A DNA stretch of 64,000 nt, taken from the NCBI RefSeq assembly GCF_034008315.1, contig NZ_CP125377.1, positions 5,024,501-5,088,500 of the forward strand, written 5' to 3'. Positions within the stretch are counted from its first letter, which is position 1. The number at the start of each line of letters is the position of its first letter. This DNA comes from Pseudomonas sp. P8_241 (lineage in GTDB: Bacteria > Pseudomonadota > Gammaproteobacteria > Pseudomonadales > Pseudomonadaceae). Positions 33,712-42,216 of this stretch are shown here, one piece after another. Below the pieces are notes generated by a model. The model searched no databases. It saw only the letters and a program-made list of their open reading frames with translations, and was not told the origin of the DNA. Position numbers and translations under genes: made by a program.

Positions 33712-34841
33712 GGCTGTTCTCCGGCGGTGGCCAGGCTGTCGAGCAGCGCCTGGCCCATCAATTCGCGGCGCCAGCCACGCAGCGAATCAGGCAATTGGTA
33801 GGGACCATTGGGGAAGCCGCTCTTGAGCAGCGCTTCCAGGGTTTTCTTGCGCAGCATCAGTTCCGGCGCGATGTTCAGGCGCTCGGCCTCAGCCTGGCCG
33901 ATGGCTTTCATTTGCTTGAGCAACGCGGCGGCGTCCACCGGCAATGGCTCCGGCACGGCTGGCGGCCATTGATCAGGCGACACACTGCCAGAGCGTTTGA
34001 TCAGATCAAGCAGAAACTCGCCGTCCTGACGCACGGTACGCGGGTGCATGTCTTCGATTTTCGCCAGTGCGCCAAGGTTGTCCGGCTGGGTGCGCGCCAG
34101 CGGCCACAGCGAATGCTCACGGATGATGCGGTTGCGAGGCAGGTCACGGGCGCGGGCTTCCTTCTCGCGCCAGGCACAGAGCTCACGCAATACGACGAGT
34201 TGGGCGCGGGACAACTTCCAGGCCAGCTTGGCGTCGCGATAGACCTCGTACGGATCGATTTCGCGGCGCAGGTTGGCCACCAGTTCGGCGCCATCTTCCA
34301 GTACCCAGGCATATTTCTCGTCGGAAAGCTTCGGACGCAGCTGTACGAAAACCTCCGCCAGGTGCAGGGCGTCCTCGGCGGCATAGCTGATCTGCGTATC
34401 GGAAAGCGGACGTTGCAGCCAGTCGGAACGGGTTTCGCCTTTGGGCAGGTCGATACCGAGCACTTCCTGCACCAACCGCGAGTACCCCATGGAGAAACCC
34501 AGGTTCAGGTAAGCGGCAGCCAATTGCGTATCGAACAACGGCACCGGCAGGCTGCCGGTCAGGCGCAGCAAGACTTCGAGGTCTTCGCTACAGGCGTGGA
34601 CGACCTTGACCACGGCCGGATTTTCCAGCAGCGCGGATAAGGGCTTCCAGTCATTGATGGTCAGCGGATCAATCAGGTAAGCGCGTTGGCCGTCGCCGAT
34701 CTGCAGCAGGCCGGCAATCGGGTAGAAGGTGTCGACCCGCATGAATTCGGTGTCGAGGGCAACGAAAGGCAGCTGTTGCCACTCGGTGCAAAACCGACCG
34801 AGGCTATCGTTGTCGCGAATCCAGTGAATATCGATGGCCAC
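33708..34841 (-). CDS. rnd: Ribonuclease D
   Basis: A 377-residue DEDDy 3'-5' exoribonuclease for tRNA and stable RNA maturation. Exonuclease motifs are [21 protein letters not shown] and the [14 protein letters not shown] segment with the catalytic Tyr and Asp. The first HRDC domain is near 205-285 ([19 protein letters not shown]), with a second helical domain at the C-terminus. The start is GTG 34841 with GGGAGA upstream. Confidence 0.93.
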   Translation of the reverse strand: MAIDIHWIRDNDSLGRFCTEWQQLPFVALDTEFMRVDTFYPIAGLLQIGDGQRAYLIDPLTINDWKPLSALLENPAVVKVVHACSEDLEVLLRLTGSLPVPLFDTQLAAAYLNLGFSMGYSRLVQEVLGIDLPKGETRSDWLQRPLSDTQISYAAEDALHLAEVFVQLRPKLSDEKYAWVLEDGAELVANLRREIDPYEVYRDAKLAWKLSRAQLVVLRELCAWREKEARARDLPRNRIIREHSLWPLARTQPDNLGALAKIEDMHPRTVRQDGEFLLDLIKRSGSVSPDQWPPAVPEPLPVDAAALLKQMKAIGQAEAERLNIAPELMLRKKTLEALLKSGFPNGPYQLPDSLRGWRRELMGQALLDSLATAGEQP

Positions 34842-34964
34842 ACGGCTCTCCCTTGAAGAATGGCGCGCAGTATATATCGCCCCCGGCGATTTCCGCGCAT
34901 CCACTGAACAAGAGCATTAGCGAAAATTCATGCCAGACAAAAAGAATAGTCCGACAAAGCTGCG

Positions 34965-35627
34965 TTAGTTGGGCTTACCGAGCACGTAAATGCGCATTCG
35001 CGTGCAACCGGGCAGGAAATCCTGATGGCTGATCAAACGGAACCCGACCTGTCTGAATTCGCTTTCCACCTGGGCTTTGCTCGCCTGCCGCTGGGGCGCC
35101 GTGCCCTGAGCACCGGCAGTTTGCGGCATGAATCGAGCGTCGATCCGCACAGCAACGATGACCGTATCGCGACTGACCCTATGAAACTCGCCGAGCATCG
35201 CCAAACGATGCTCGGGGCTGACCAAGTGCTGAAACAGTCGCATGCAAAAAATGCTGTCGACCGCGTTTTCCGACAAGCCAATGGTGAATGCAGAACTTTG
35301 AAAGGTCTTGACCCGCTTCAACAAACTTTGGGGGTGGTGAGTACGGGCGTGATCGAGAATGTCTTGCGAGGGTGCGGTGGCCAGCACCACCCGATTCGCG
35401 TGCTCGGCCAGCACAGGCCAGAAGCGGCCGACATCGCATGTAACGTCGAGGATCAGGCCCGGTTCGCCGGCAATCTTCAGCGCATTGCGAACCAGGCGTT
35501 CCTCGCGCCAGAGCGTCAGGCGCCCGGCCAGGCCTGGGGATTGCGGCTGGAGGCAGACGCGCGCGTGCTCCTGAACGTAGCGCCGAGTGATCTCGAGCTC
35601 TATGGCGGATGGGGGTTGAGCGGACAT
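34965..35627 (-). CDS. Class I SAM-dependent methyltransferase
   Basis: A 220-residue Rossmann-fold methyltransferase. Motif I is LILDVTCDVGRFWPVLAE, degenerate relative to the usual GxGxG, and FCMRLFQHLVSPEHRLAML is the post-motif helix of the Methyltransf_11 type. ATG 35627 is preferred over an upstream TTG. Substrate unknown. Confidence 0.8.
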   Translation of the reverse strand: MSAQPPSAIELEITRRYVQEHARVCLQPQSPGLAGRLTLWREERLVRNALKIAGEPGLILDVTCDVGRFWPVLAEHANRVVLATAPSQDILDHARTHHPQSLLKRVKTFQSSAFTIGLSENAVDSIFCMRLFQHLVSPEHRLAMLGEFHRVSRDTVIVAVRIDARFMPQTAGAQGTAPQRQASKAQVESEFRQVGFRLISHQDFLPGCTRMRIYVLGKPN

Positions 35628-35692
35628 GTGCAATGACTCTTGGTGAACGATCTACAGGCTTGCGGCCATTGAGTGAAACGCCAACGCTGCCC

Positions 35693-37342
35693 TCAATCTT
35701 TGGCCAGCACGCCATCGATCACTGCGCTTCGACACCCGGCAAACATGTCCAGATCCTGGTTGTAGACCTTGCTGTTGACCTCCAGCAGACCCAACATCGA
35801 ATGGAACAAATTATCCTGGCTCAAGGGTTTTTCGCGACTCAGCTGCAGGCAATGAGTGTCCACCGAGAACGACTTTTGATAGCTGTCGGAGAACCAGGCC
35901 AGCATCGCCACACGCTTCTGTTGCTCTGGCGCCAACATGTAAGGCGTACCATGGAGGAACAGGTTGTATTCCCCCAGGGATTCACCATGGTCCGACAGAT
36001 ACAGCATGGCGGTATCAACCTTGTCCTGGTTCTTGCGCAGTAAATCGATCAGGGTCGACAACACATGATCGGTATACACCAACGTGTTGTCATAACCGTT
36101 GATGATGCTTTCGCGACTGCAATTGTTCAGTGCATTGCTTTCGCAGACCGGGGTAAAGCGTTCATATTCTTTCGGATATCGCTTGAAGTACTCCGGACCG
36201 TGACTGCCCATCTGGTGCAATACCAGTACCGTGTCCTTATCCAGAGTATCGATAAAGTGCTGCAGTCCCTGCAGCAGGATTTCGTCGCGGCATTCACTGT
36301 TGGCGCACAGGCCCGGGTCTTTCAGATTACTCACATCCTGAAGGGTGACGCGATCGCAGGTGCCTTTGCAGCCTGACTGATTGTCACGCCAGATTACCTC
36401 CAGTCCGGCACGCTTGAGCACATCCAGCAAACCTTCTTCATTCTTTGCCTTGCTCGCGTTGTAATCCTTGCGACCCATATTGGAAAACATGCAAGGCACC
36501 GATACAGCGGTTTCAGTGCCACACGAGGTCACATCGGTAAACGCTATCAGGCCGCGTTCCTTATCGAGCTTTGGCGTGGTATCACGGTCATAGCCGAGGA
36601 CGCCGAAATTCTCCGCGCGCGCACTTTCTCCCACCACCAGTACCGTCAGGGATTTACGACCATGAGTTTGCCAACTCGAATTTAACTGCGCATCCTCGCC
36701 AACTTTGACAAACGGCTGCTGCGCTGACACCAGCTGCTCACCCAGATACCTGGCCGTCGCGCCGATGTAATTGCTCGGCACCACCATCAAACGCAATTCA
36801 TGGTGATTTCGAAACAGTGAAGACAGGCCTTGATAGTTAATCAATGCGACACCACCGATAACCGCTGCGCACGCCAGCGACACTAAAGCTTTGCTCAGCA
36901 ACTCGCGGTGCCAGCGACGATATGCAATCGGAAGTTTCCACAACAATAACGACGGCAGGACACCCAGCAGAAGAATATAGATAAACAACTTGATCGACAG
37001 CAAACCACGCACTTCAGTGACATTGGTTTCTGCAAAGTTACGCAACATGCCGGCGTCCAGCAAAACACCGTATTGGCCCATGAAATACGCCACACTTGCA
37101 CTGACCATGAAGAGCAGTGTGAGAACGGGTTTAAGCAGCGATCGAAAAGCCATCAGCGTCAACAAAATATTGAACGCCGCGAAGATCATCAACCCGAATG
37201 CCACGCGCAGGACGATGCCTTTGCCATCTGACGCGGTGATTTCGAAAAGATGTTGCCAGAGAACAAAATTGAAGCCCATTAATAAAAAGGCACTGGCAAT
37301 CAGTGTCACCCATTCCGGGCGCACGGCTTTAATCTTCAACAT
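35693..37342 (-). CDS. eptA: Lipid A phosphoethanolamine transferase, EptA type
   Basis: A 549-residue inner-membrane enzyme that adds phosphoethanolamine to lipid A and so reduces binding of cationic antimicrobial peptides. Five transmembrane helices occupy about residues 1-165. The periplasmic sulfatase-fold domain has VVGESARAENF, the nucleophile Thr in CGTETAVSVPCMFS, HQMGSHGPEYF and YLSDHGESLGE. Several cysteines give the expected disulfides. No PmrA-type box was convincingly found upstream. Confidence 0.93.
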   Translation of the reverse strand: MLKIKAVRPEWVTLIASAFLLMGFNFVLWQHLFEITASDGKGIVLRVAFGLMIFAAFNILLTLMAFRSLLKPVLTLLFMVSASVAYFMGQYGVLLDAGMLRNFAETNVTEVRGLLSIKLFIYILLLGVLPSLLLWKLPIAYRRWHRELLSKALVSLACAAVIGGVALINYQGLSSLFRNHHELRLMVVPSNYIGATARYLGEQLVSAQQPFVKVGEDAQLNSSWQTHGRKSLTVLVVGESARAENFGVLGYDRDTTPKLDKERGLIAFTDVTSCGTETAVSVPCMFSNMGRKDYNASKAKNEEGLLDVLKRAGLEVIWRDNQSGCKGTCDRVTLQDVSNLKDPGLCANSECRDEILLQGLQHFIDTLDKDTVLVLHQMGSHGPEYFKRYPKEYERFTPVCESNALNNCSRESIINGYDNTLVYTDHVLSTLIDLLRKNQDKVDTAMLYLSDHGESLGEYNLFLHGTPYMLAPEQQKRVAMLAWFSDSYQKSFSVDTHCLQLSREKPLSQDNLFHSMLGLLEVNSKVYNQDLDMFAGCRSAVIDGVLAKD

Positions 37343-37718
37343 GATGTTTGACTATTCCTAAAAAGAGCGCCTGCGGTAAATGTGAAAATTTCATTAACCG
37401 AGACAGCACTAACTTTAAGCAGCCAACCATCAATTTTTTGTGAAAAATAAGCCAACGATTAGTTGCCGACTGATATCGAGCTTAACTTCCATACCATTTG
37501 AGAATGGTTCAGCTTTTGTTCAGGAATTACTTAAATAAGCACGCTCAACTGCTCATCAACTGCCGTCCAAATGCATGACCCACCCACGATCCGCACCAGC
37601 GCTATTTAATTTCTGGATTTCATTCTGCACATTCTGATTTGCAGCCTCCCGATCTTGCGCGCCTAATCGAACTTCATTTCACCCACGCCAATCTCCCCCA
37701 CTGACTCGGAATGCCTCC
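37343..37718. other. Intergenic region between divergent eptA and DMT exporter
   Basis: A 376-base AT-rich region without a gene; both promoters must lie here. I could not identify a clear PmrA, PhoP or sigma-70 match. Confidence 0.5.
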
Positions 37719-38636
37719 ATGAAAACCACCGGCTTCGCCGCCGCCCACCTCGGCATGCTGCTTTGGGCCTTGTTGGTCGCCGCATCATTTTCCGCGGCAG
37801 CACAGGTCAGCCAGGTCATAGACCCGGTCCTGCTGACCGGATTACGACTGCTGTTTTGCGCGGCGGCGTTTCTGCCGTTGCTACTGGTTAAAGGCGATAC
37901 AGGCGTGACTATTCGCGGACTGCTTGAGCATGGCGTCCTCGGATTGCTGTTGGCGATGTACTTCGGGTCGCTGTTCGAGGCTCTGCGCTATACCTCGGCG
38001 GTCAACACCGGGACCGTGTTCACGCTGGTGCCATTACTGACCCTGTTTTTCGAGTCCGTGCTGACACCTGACAGCAGCCTGAAACAACGAATATTGCCCA
38101 TGCTGACTGCCGCTACAGGCGCTGTTCTGCTGATCATGAAGGGAAGTGGGCCCGACGAACCGCCATCGTTTTACGCACTCTCGGTGTTTGGTGTCGGTTG
38201 TCTGGCAATGGCACTTTACGCGCCACTGAGCCAGCGTTTTAAAGCTGGCAGCCTGAAGGGTCGCAGCCCGGTGGCAATGACGTTCTGGAACATGTTGTTC
38301 GGCGCATTGTTTCTGCTGGTGTTCTGCGGATTCAGCGGCGGCTGGCGCTCAGCGTCGATGCTGACTGCCCACGACTTTTTCTGGCTGATTTATCTGGCGT
38401 TGTTTGCGACGCTGGCGACTTTCTGGCTGCTGCATCGTGCTATCGGTGAGATCGCACCCTCCTCAGTGATTTCGTACATTTACCTGAGCACGCTGTTCAT
38501 CACGATGTATCACTGGCTGTTGGGGCGTCAGTTGCCACTGCCATGGGAGGTTGCCGGGGCCGCTTTGGTGGCCATCGGTATGTTGGCCCTGTTGAGATCC
38601 AGCCGCCGATCCGTACCGGTCACGGTACAAGGCTGA
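37719..38636 (+). CDS. EamA-type DMT superfamily exporter
   Basis: A 305-residue membrane protein with about ten hydrophobic segments, organised as two EamA repeats. The conserved middle part of repeat one is FGSLFEALRYTSAVNTGTV and of repeat two ATFWLLHRAIGEIAPSSVIS. Such proteins export amino acids or metabolites. It is followed by a LysR gene on the same strand, which may regulate it. Substrate unknown. Confidence 0.88.
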   Translation: MKTTGFAAAHLGMLLWALLVAASFSAAAQVSQVIDPVLLTGLRLLFCAAAFLPLLLVKGDTGVTIRGLLEHGVLGLLLAMYFGSLFEALRYTSAVNTGTVFTLVPLLTLFFESVLTPDSSLKQRILPMLTAATGAVLLIMKGSGPDEPPSFYALSVFGVGCLAMALYAPLSQRFKAGSLKGRSPVAMTFWNMLFGALFLLVFCGFSGGWRSASMLTAHDFFWLIYLALFATLATFWLLHRAIGEIAPSSVISYIYLSTLFITMYHWLLGRQLPLPWEVAGAALVAIGMLALLRSSRRSVPVTVQG

Positions 38637-38749
38637 CGTGAGCCTGCATGAAAAGTCCCACAAGGCATTCTCCTGATTCCTCTGCTCCGCTAGGATCACT
38701 CACATACCTTGCGCACGTTCTGCGCCAGTAGCTCTGCGAGACAGAAAGG

Positions 38750-39682
38750 ATGCTGAACAGCAATTTGCTCAGAAAGCTCGACATGCAGGACCTCATGGTG
38801 TTCGTCGCCGTGTTCGAGCGAAACAACGTCACCGATGTCTCCGAGAGGCTTTGCGTCAGCCAGTCCACGGTGAGTTACTGCCTGAAAAAACTGCGCAACT
38901 GCTTCGATGACGAACTGTTCATCAATACCCGCTCAGGCATGCAGCCAACTGACAAGGCAGGCACGATGTACCCTCACATCCTGAGGATCCTCGACAGCAT
39001 CAACCTGTGTCACGCCGGCTCACCGACGTTCGACCCGACCTTGCGCTCAGTGACCTTCAACCTCTGCGCACCGGAATACTTCGAACAGCTAATCCTGCCG
39101 CGCTTGTTGAAACGCTTTGCTCTCGCCGAGCTTCCGGTGACGGTCAACATGCACAAGCTCGACGCCGACATTCCTGTCGACGCCTTGCGCGATGGCCGTC
39201 TTGACCTGGTGATTTGCTTCGGCCCGAATTTTCATCGCAACCACGCCGACCTCAAATCGCGCACGCTGCTTGAAGACGATCTGGTGTGTGTATTCGATAA
39301 ACGCGCTACACCGCTGGAGCATTTAAACCTGCAAGCGTACGTTGAACGCCGGCATGTATTTCCGACACCCTGGACCTCCACCACCAACATGGTCGATGGC
39401 TGGCTCGCACAACAGGGACAAAGACGCCAGATCGTCGCGCGCGCCAACAGTTACAGCGCGGCGCTGAAGATGATCGCCAGTACTGACTTCATCCTGACCC
39501 TGCCTCGGCGCATTCAGCAATTGCTCGCCACCGACGCGGCGTTCAATCATTGCGAAGCACCCGATGGCTTGCCCGGGTTCAGCCTCGATATGCAATGGCG
39601 TCAAAACCTAGATCAGGACGACGCCAACAGATGGCTTCGCGAACAAGTGATCCAGGCCTGCACAGAACAGGAAATTGCCTGA
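38750..39682 (+). CDS. LysR-family transcriptional regulator
   Basis: A 310-residue LysR regulator of the NodD-like branch. The helix-turn-helix region has MQDLMVFVAVFERNNVTDVS and SQSTVSYCLKKLRNCFDDEL; the effector domain starts near residue 93 (VTFNLCAPEYF). It ends 3 bases before the convergent tautomerase gene. Target and ligand unknown. Confidence 0.9.
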   Translation: MLNSNLLRKLDMQDLMVFVAVFERNNVTDVSERLCVSQSTVSYCLKKLRNCFDDELFINTRSGMQPTDKAGTMYPHILRILDSINLCHAGSPTFDPTLRSVTFNLCAPEYFEQLILPRLLKRFALAELPVTVNMHKLDADIPVDALRDGRLDLVICFGPNFHRNHADLKSRTLLEDDLVCVFDKRATPLEHLNLQAYVERRHVFPTPWTSTTNMVDGWLAQQGQRRQIVARANSYSAALKMIASTDFILTLPRRIQQLLATDAAFNHCEAPDGLPGFSLDMQWRQNLDQDDANRWLREQVIQACTEQEIA

Positions 39683-39685
39683 GAT

Positions 39686-40051
39686 TCAGTTGTTGATGGC
39701 CGTCTTGCTGTAGGACTCGCGATCGATGTCGAGGATTTCCACACACAACTGGACTTCGACACCCGCCGGCCATTCACACAACTCCTGCACCACAGCCAAT
39801 AAACTTTGCGACAATTGCTGCTTGATCTGCGCGGAACGACCGCTCAACAACGCCAGTTTCACATGCACGAACGCCCGTTCTGTCAACGCCGTACCGACCT
39901 TGAATGTCTCGACCTTCACTGCACGGCTCTTGATGTCGATTTCGGCGCCGAACTGACCGGACCCCACCAGCGTATTGTTCAGCCGCATCAACGCTACGTC
40001 GGCATTCAGTTCAGGTAAATTGGCGGTGTATTCCATGTGCAGGTGAGGCAT
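39686..40051 (-). CDS. 5-carboxymethyl-2-hydroxymuconate isomerase-family tautomerase
   Basis: A 121-residue tautomerase-superfamily protein. The catalytic N-terminal proline follows Met1 in MPHLHMEYTANLPEL, the start typical of the CHMI (HpaF) family. Other genes of the homoprotocatechuate pathway are not present in this window, so the substrate is uncertain. A run of nine G residues (nine C in the sense strand) lies 18 bases upstream of its ATG. Confidence 0.88.
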   Translation of the reverse strand: MPHLHMEYTANLPELNADVALMRLNNTLVGSGQFGAEIDIKSRAVKVETFKVGTALTERAFVHVKLALLSGRSAQIKQQLSQSLLAVVQELCEWPAGVEVQLCVEILDIDRESYSKTAINN

Positions 40052-40069
40052 GGCATTGATCCTGATAGT

Positions 40070-40078
40070 GGGGGGGGG
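40070..40078. repeat. Nine-base homopolymeric G tract
   Basis: Nine consecutive G residues lie between the tautomerase start (40051) and the LysR stop (40112). The tract falls in the leader of the tautomerase gene. Such tracts are slippage-prone. Confidence 0.9.
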
Positions 40079-40111
40079 AAAGATCCTACATATATCACGG
40101 CGACGCCCTGC

Positions 40112-41038
40112 TCACTCAGGCAGCGGCAACACAGCTCGCTCACTCATGAACCCTTCCAGACGCGAACGCAACCAGCGCTCGGCAGGGTCGGTATCGACAT
40201 GACTGAGCCAGACCATGGACAGGTCCAGGGTCGGCGTCTTGAACGGAAACGGCTCCTTGAACAAATGCCCGGATACGGCCATCGCCTCAGCGGTGTAGTC
40301 CGGCAGACTGGCAATCAGATCGGTCCCGGCCAGCAGGGCCGGCAACGAACTGTATTGCGGAACGGAGAGTACCACCTGTCGCGTACGACCAATCTCCGCC
40401 AGCCACTCATCGGCGTAGCCACTGACGTTGGCGGTATGGGAGACCAGCACATGGGGGCGTGAGCAATACTCATCCAGAGTCAGCGGCGTGTCGGAGGCGT
40501 CGGCCCGTAAAATGCTGGGCTGGATGTGACGCAACAACTTGCGCTTGGCATTGGCCGGCAGGCCGCGGGTCTGGCTGATACCCACCGTGATATCGCCGGA
40601 CGCCAACAGGTCGGGAATCCGCCAGTAATCGACATGCTGCACCACAAACACCACGCTGGGTGCCTCCTGGCGCAACGCACGCAGCAAGGGCGGCAACAGG
40701 CCAAATTCGACGTCGTCGGACAGCCCGATACGAAAGGTCATGGTGCTGCTGGAAGGATCGAAATCATGGGTAAGGCTCAAAGCCACTGACAGCGAATCCA
40801 GCGCCGGAGACAGATGCCGGATGATCTCCTCGGCTCGCGCCGTTGGCTCCATGCGACGTCCAACCCGAATAAACAGTGGATCATTGAACATCGCCCGCAG
40901 ACGGTTGAGCGCAGAGCTGATGGTCGGTTGACCCAAAAACAGCTTTTCCGCTACGCGAGTAACGTTGCGCTCAAGCATCAGCGTTTCGAACACCACCATC
41001 AGGTTGATATCGGCCTTGCGTAGCTCGTTGCGATTCAT
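40112..41038 (-). CDS. LysR-family transcriptional regulator
   Basis: A 308-residue LysR regulator. The N-terminal region has LRKADINLMVVFETLMLERN and GQPTISSALNRLRAMFNDPL; the effector-binding domain begins near 95 (MTFRIGLSDDVEF). It precedes the tautomerase on the same strand with 60 bases between. Its ligand and target are not predictable. Confidence 0.9.
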   Translation of the reverse strand: MNRNELRKADINLMVVFETLMLERNVTRVAEKLFLGQPTISSALNRLRAMFNDPLFIRVGRRMEPTARAEEIIRHLSPALDSLSVALSLTHDFDPSSSTMTFRIGLSDDVEFGLLPPLLRALRQEAPSVVFVVQHVDYWRIPDLLASGDITVGISQTRGLPANAKRKLLRHIQPSILRADASDTPLTLDEYCSRPHVLVSHTANVSGYADEWLAEIGRTRQVVLSVPQYSSLPALLAGTDLIASLPDYTAEAMAVSGHLFKEPFPFKTPTLDLSMVWLSHVDTDPAERWLRSRLEGFMSERAVLPLPE

Positions 41039-41140
41039 CCATTGCCCCCCTCAATCCCTAAGTCTGCTGACAGTTTAGGTAGTGGACACAACAGGCGTCT
41101 ATTCACAACCCTGAGATCTGTTGAAGCGAAGCTGCTCTGA

Positions 41141-41329
41141 GCGAGCAGCTTCACCACACACCATCAGACTCCTTGGTTGGCGTCTGATCATGCGTACCGG
41201 GTCAATTCAGCGTCGGCGCCAACAGACAATCGCTGGCAAGCGTTCGTGCGTTGGTGTCGGTCAGATGATGGTCCCAATTACAACGATGCGAATCAGATCG
41301 ATCGACAGATCACTGCTGGACTCGCTTAG
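41141..41329 (+). pseudogene. Possible gene remnant
   Basis: An open stretch of 62 codons from after TGA 41138-41140 to TAG 41327-41329. It contains NRWQAFVRWCRSDDGPNYND and ends DRQITAGLA. It has protein-like amino acid composition but no convincing start or ribosome-binding site. It could be the tail of a lost gene next to the integration site. I do not recognise it, and chance is possible. Confidence 0.28.
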
Positions 41330-41427
41330 AAACTGTCGGAAAATCAGCCTTTGGTCGAAAAACACTGAGCAATCCAGAGTATGGGCCAAAGTTTAGGCTG
41401 GCATTTTTTCAGAACCGCAGAAACGCA

Positions 41428-41451
41428 AAAGCCCTGAATAATCAGGGCTTT
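41428..41451. terminator. Terminator left of the integrated element
   Basis: AAAGCCCTGA-ATAA-TCAGGGCTTT hairpin with a T tract on the minus strand. Before integration it would have followed tRNA-Ser directly, so it is probably the original tRNA terminator, now displaced by the element. Confidence 0.75.
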
Positions 41452-41461
41452 AACGTATAGG

Positions 41462-41525
41462 TATGGCGGAGAGATAGGATTCGAACCCTAGGTACCGGTG
41501 AAGGTACAACGGATTTCGAATCCGT
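41462..41525. other. attL: partial tRNA-Ser copy
   Basis: A 64-base copy of the 3' part of tRNA-Ser(CGA), from TATGGCGGAGAGATAGG to GGATTTCGAATCCGT. It is identical to 51213-51277 except for one missing G. It ends at the anticodon stem and lacks the 5' half, so it is not a functional tRNA. Confidence 0.92.
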
Positions 41526-41617
41526 TTTCGCCCATAATGATCATTGGGCGCCCTTCCTCAGAACCCTTTCATGGCCTCATTTTCGACGCAGACCAACACA
41601 ACGACATTCCACACCAT

Positions 41618-41649
41618 TTGGGGGAATGGTTCCCCCAATTTTCCCCCAG
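41618..41649. repeat. Left arm-type repeat cluster
   Basis: TTGGGGGAA, TGG, TTCCCCCAA form a 9-3-9 palindrome followed by TTCCCCCAG, about 95 bases inside attL. A matching cluster with the same order and orientation lies inside attR. Candidate integrase or excisionase arm sites. Confidence 0.55.
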
Positions 41650-41696
41650 CGCTCTGCCGGCCGAACATACTCCCTATATAAAGGAAGGATGCGCAG

Positions 41697-42119
41697 TCAC
41701 GGCACATCCTTGAAGAAGACATGACCGCCCAGTTTCAGTGTCTTCTTCGCCTTCGCTGCCCAAGCCGGCGCCTTAATGCTGGTGGCGTAGTAATGCGTGG
41801 CGCCGCCGGTGGGATCAGGCACCTTGCCACCCATCACCTGCTCAGCGGCGATCTGCGCCTGAGCGAACTCGCGGAACGGGATTTGCTTCGCACCGGACAG
41901 GTAAGCGAAGTTCGGATCGTTCTTGTTCCAGCAGCTGAACTGGTACGGCTTCTGGCAGACACCGGCGTAGCCCTCGCCCCACCATGATTTAGCCTTGCCA
42001 TCGTTCACGCGGTTGCGAATTGTCCAGGCTACGGCGACCTGGCCGGCAAGGCTTTCCCCGCGAGCCTCGCCCCACAGCGTGCGCGCGAGGATGTCGCGGT
42101 CTCCTTCAGTGACGGTCAT
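41697..42119 (-). CDS. SleB-type cell wall hydrolase (endolysin)
   Basis: A 140-residue Hydrolase_2/SleB-family protein that cleaves peptidoglycan. Conserved elements are LARTLWGEARGESLAGQVAV with the catalytic Glu, VAWTIRNRV, YQFSCWNKNDPN and DPTGGATHYY. There is no signal peptide and no holin or spanin gene beside it. TGGAGAAA precedes the ATG. The usual role is host lysis. Confidence 0.9.
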   Translation of the reverse strand: MTVTEGDRDILARTLWGEARGESLAGQVAVAWTIRNRVNDGKAKSWWGEGYAGVCQKPYQFSCWNKNDPNFAYLSGAKQIPFREFAQAQIAAEQVMGGKVPDPTGGATHYYATSIKAPAWAAKAKKTLKLGGHVFFKDVP

Positions 42120-42134
42120 ATTTTCTCCAGGCGT

Positions 42135-42165
42135 AAAAAAGCCCGCACGTGGCGGGCCTGTTTTT
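42135..42165 (-). terminator. Terminator after the acetyltransferase-like gene
   Basis: Read on the minus strand, GCCCGC, a short loop and GCGGGC are followed by six T residues. It separates the AT-rich cargo gene from the endolysin. Confidence 0.8.
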
Positions 42166-42216
42166 CAAATTACATGCAGGGCTGTAATTGCAAAAATAAT
42201 ATAAACCTAAAGTAAC

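Larger units (their letters stand above)
41039..41461. other. Intergenic region before the tRNA-Ser element
   Basis: About 420 bases with no confident gene. It contains a perfect 10-bp inverted repeat GAAGCTGCTC-TGAGC-GAGCAGCTTC at 41128-41152, a possible gene remnant at 41141-41329 and a terminator at 41428-41451. Confidence 0.5.

Noticed and set aside
37343..37718. PmrA-type box upstream of eptA
   Set aside because: CTTAA-like fragments occur, but no pair with the correct spacing and orientation.
41121..41396. 91-codon plus-strand frame near the element
   Set aside because: Basic, low-complexity composition without a ribosome-binding site. Another frame in the same place looks more protein-like but is also incomplete.
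41462..41525. Second tRNA-Ser gene
   Set aside because: It is only the 3' part, with one base missing and no 5' half or acceptor pairing; it is the attL copy.
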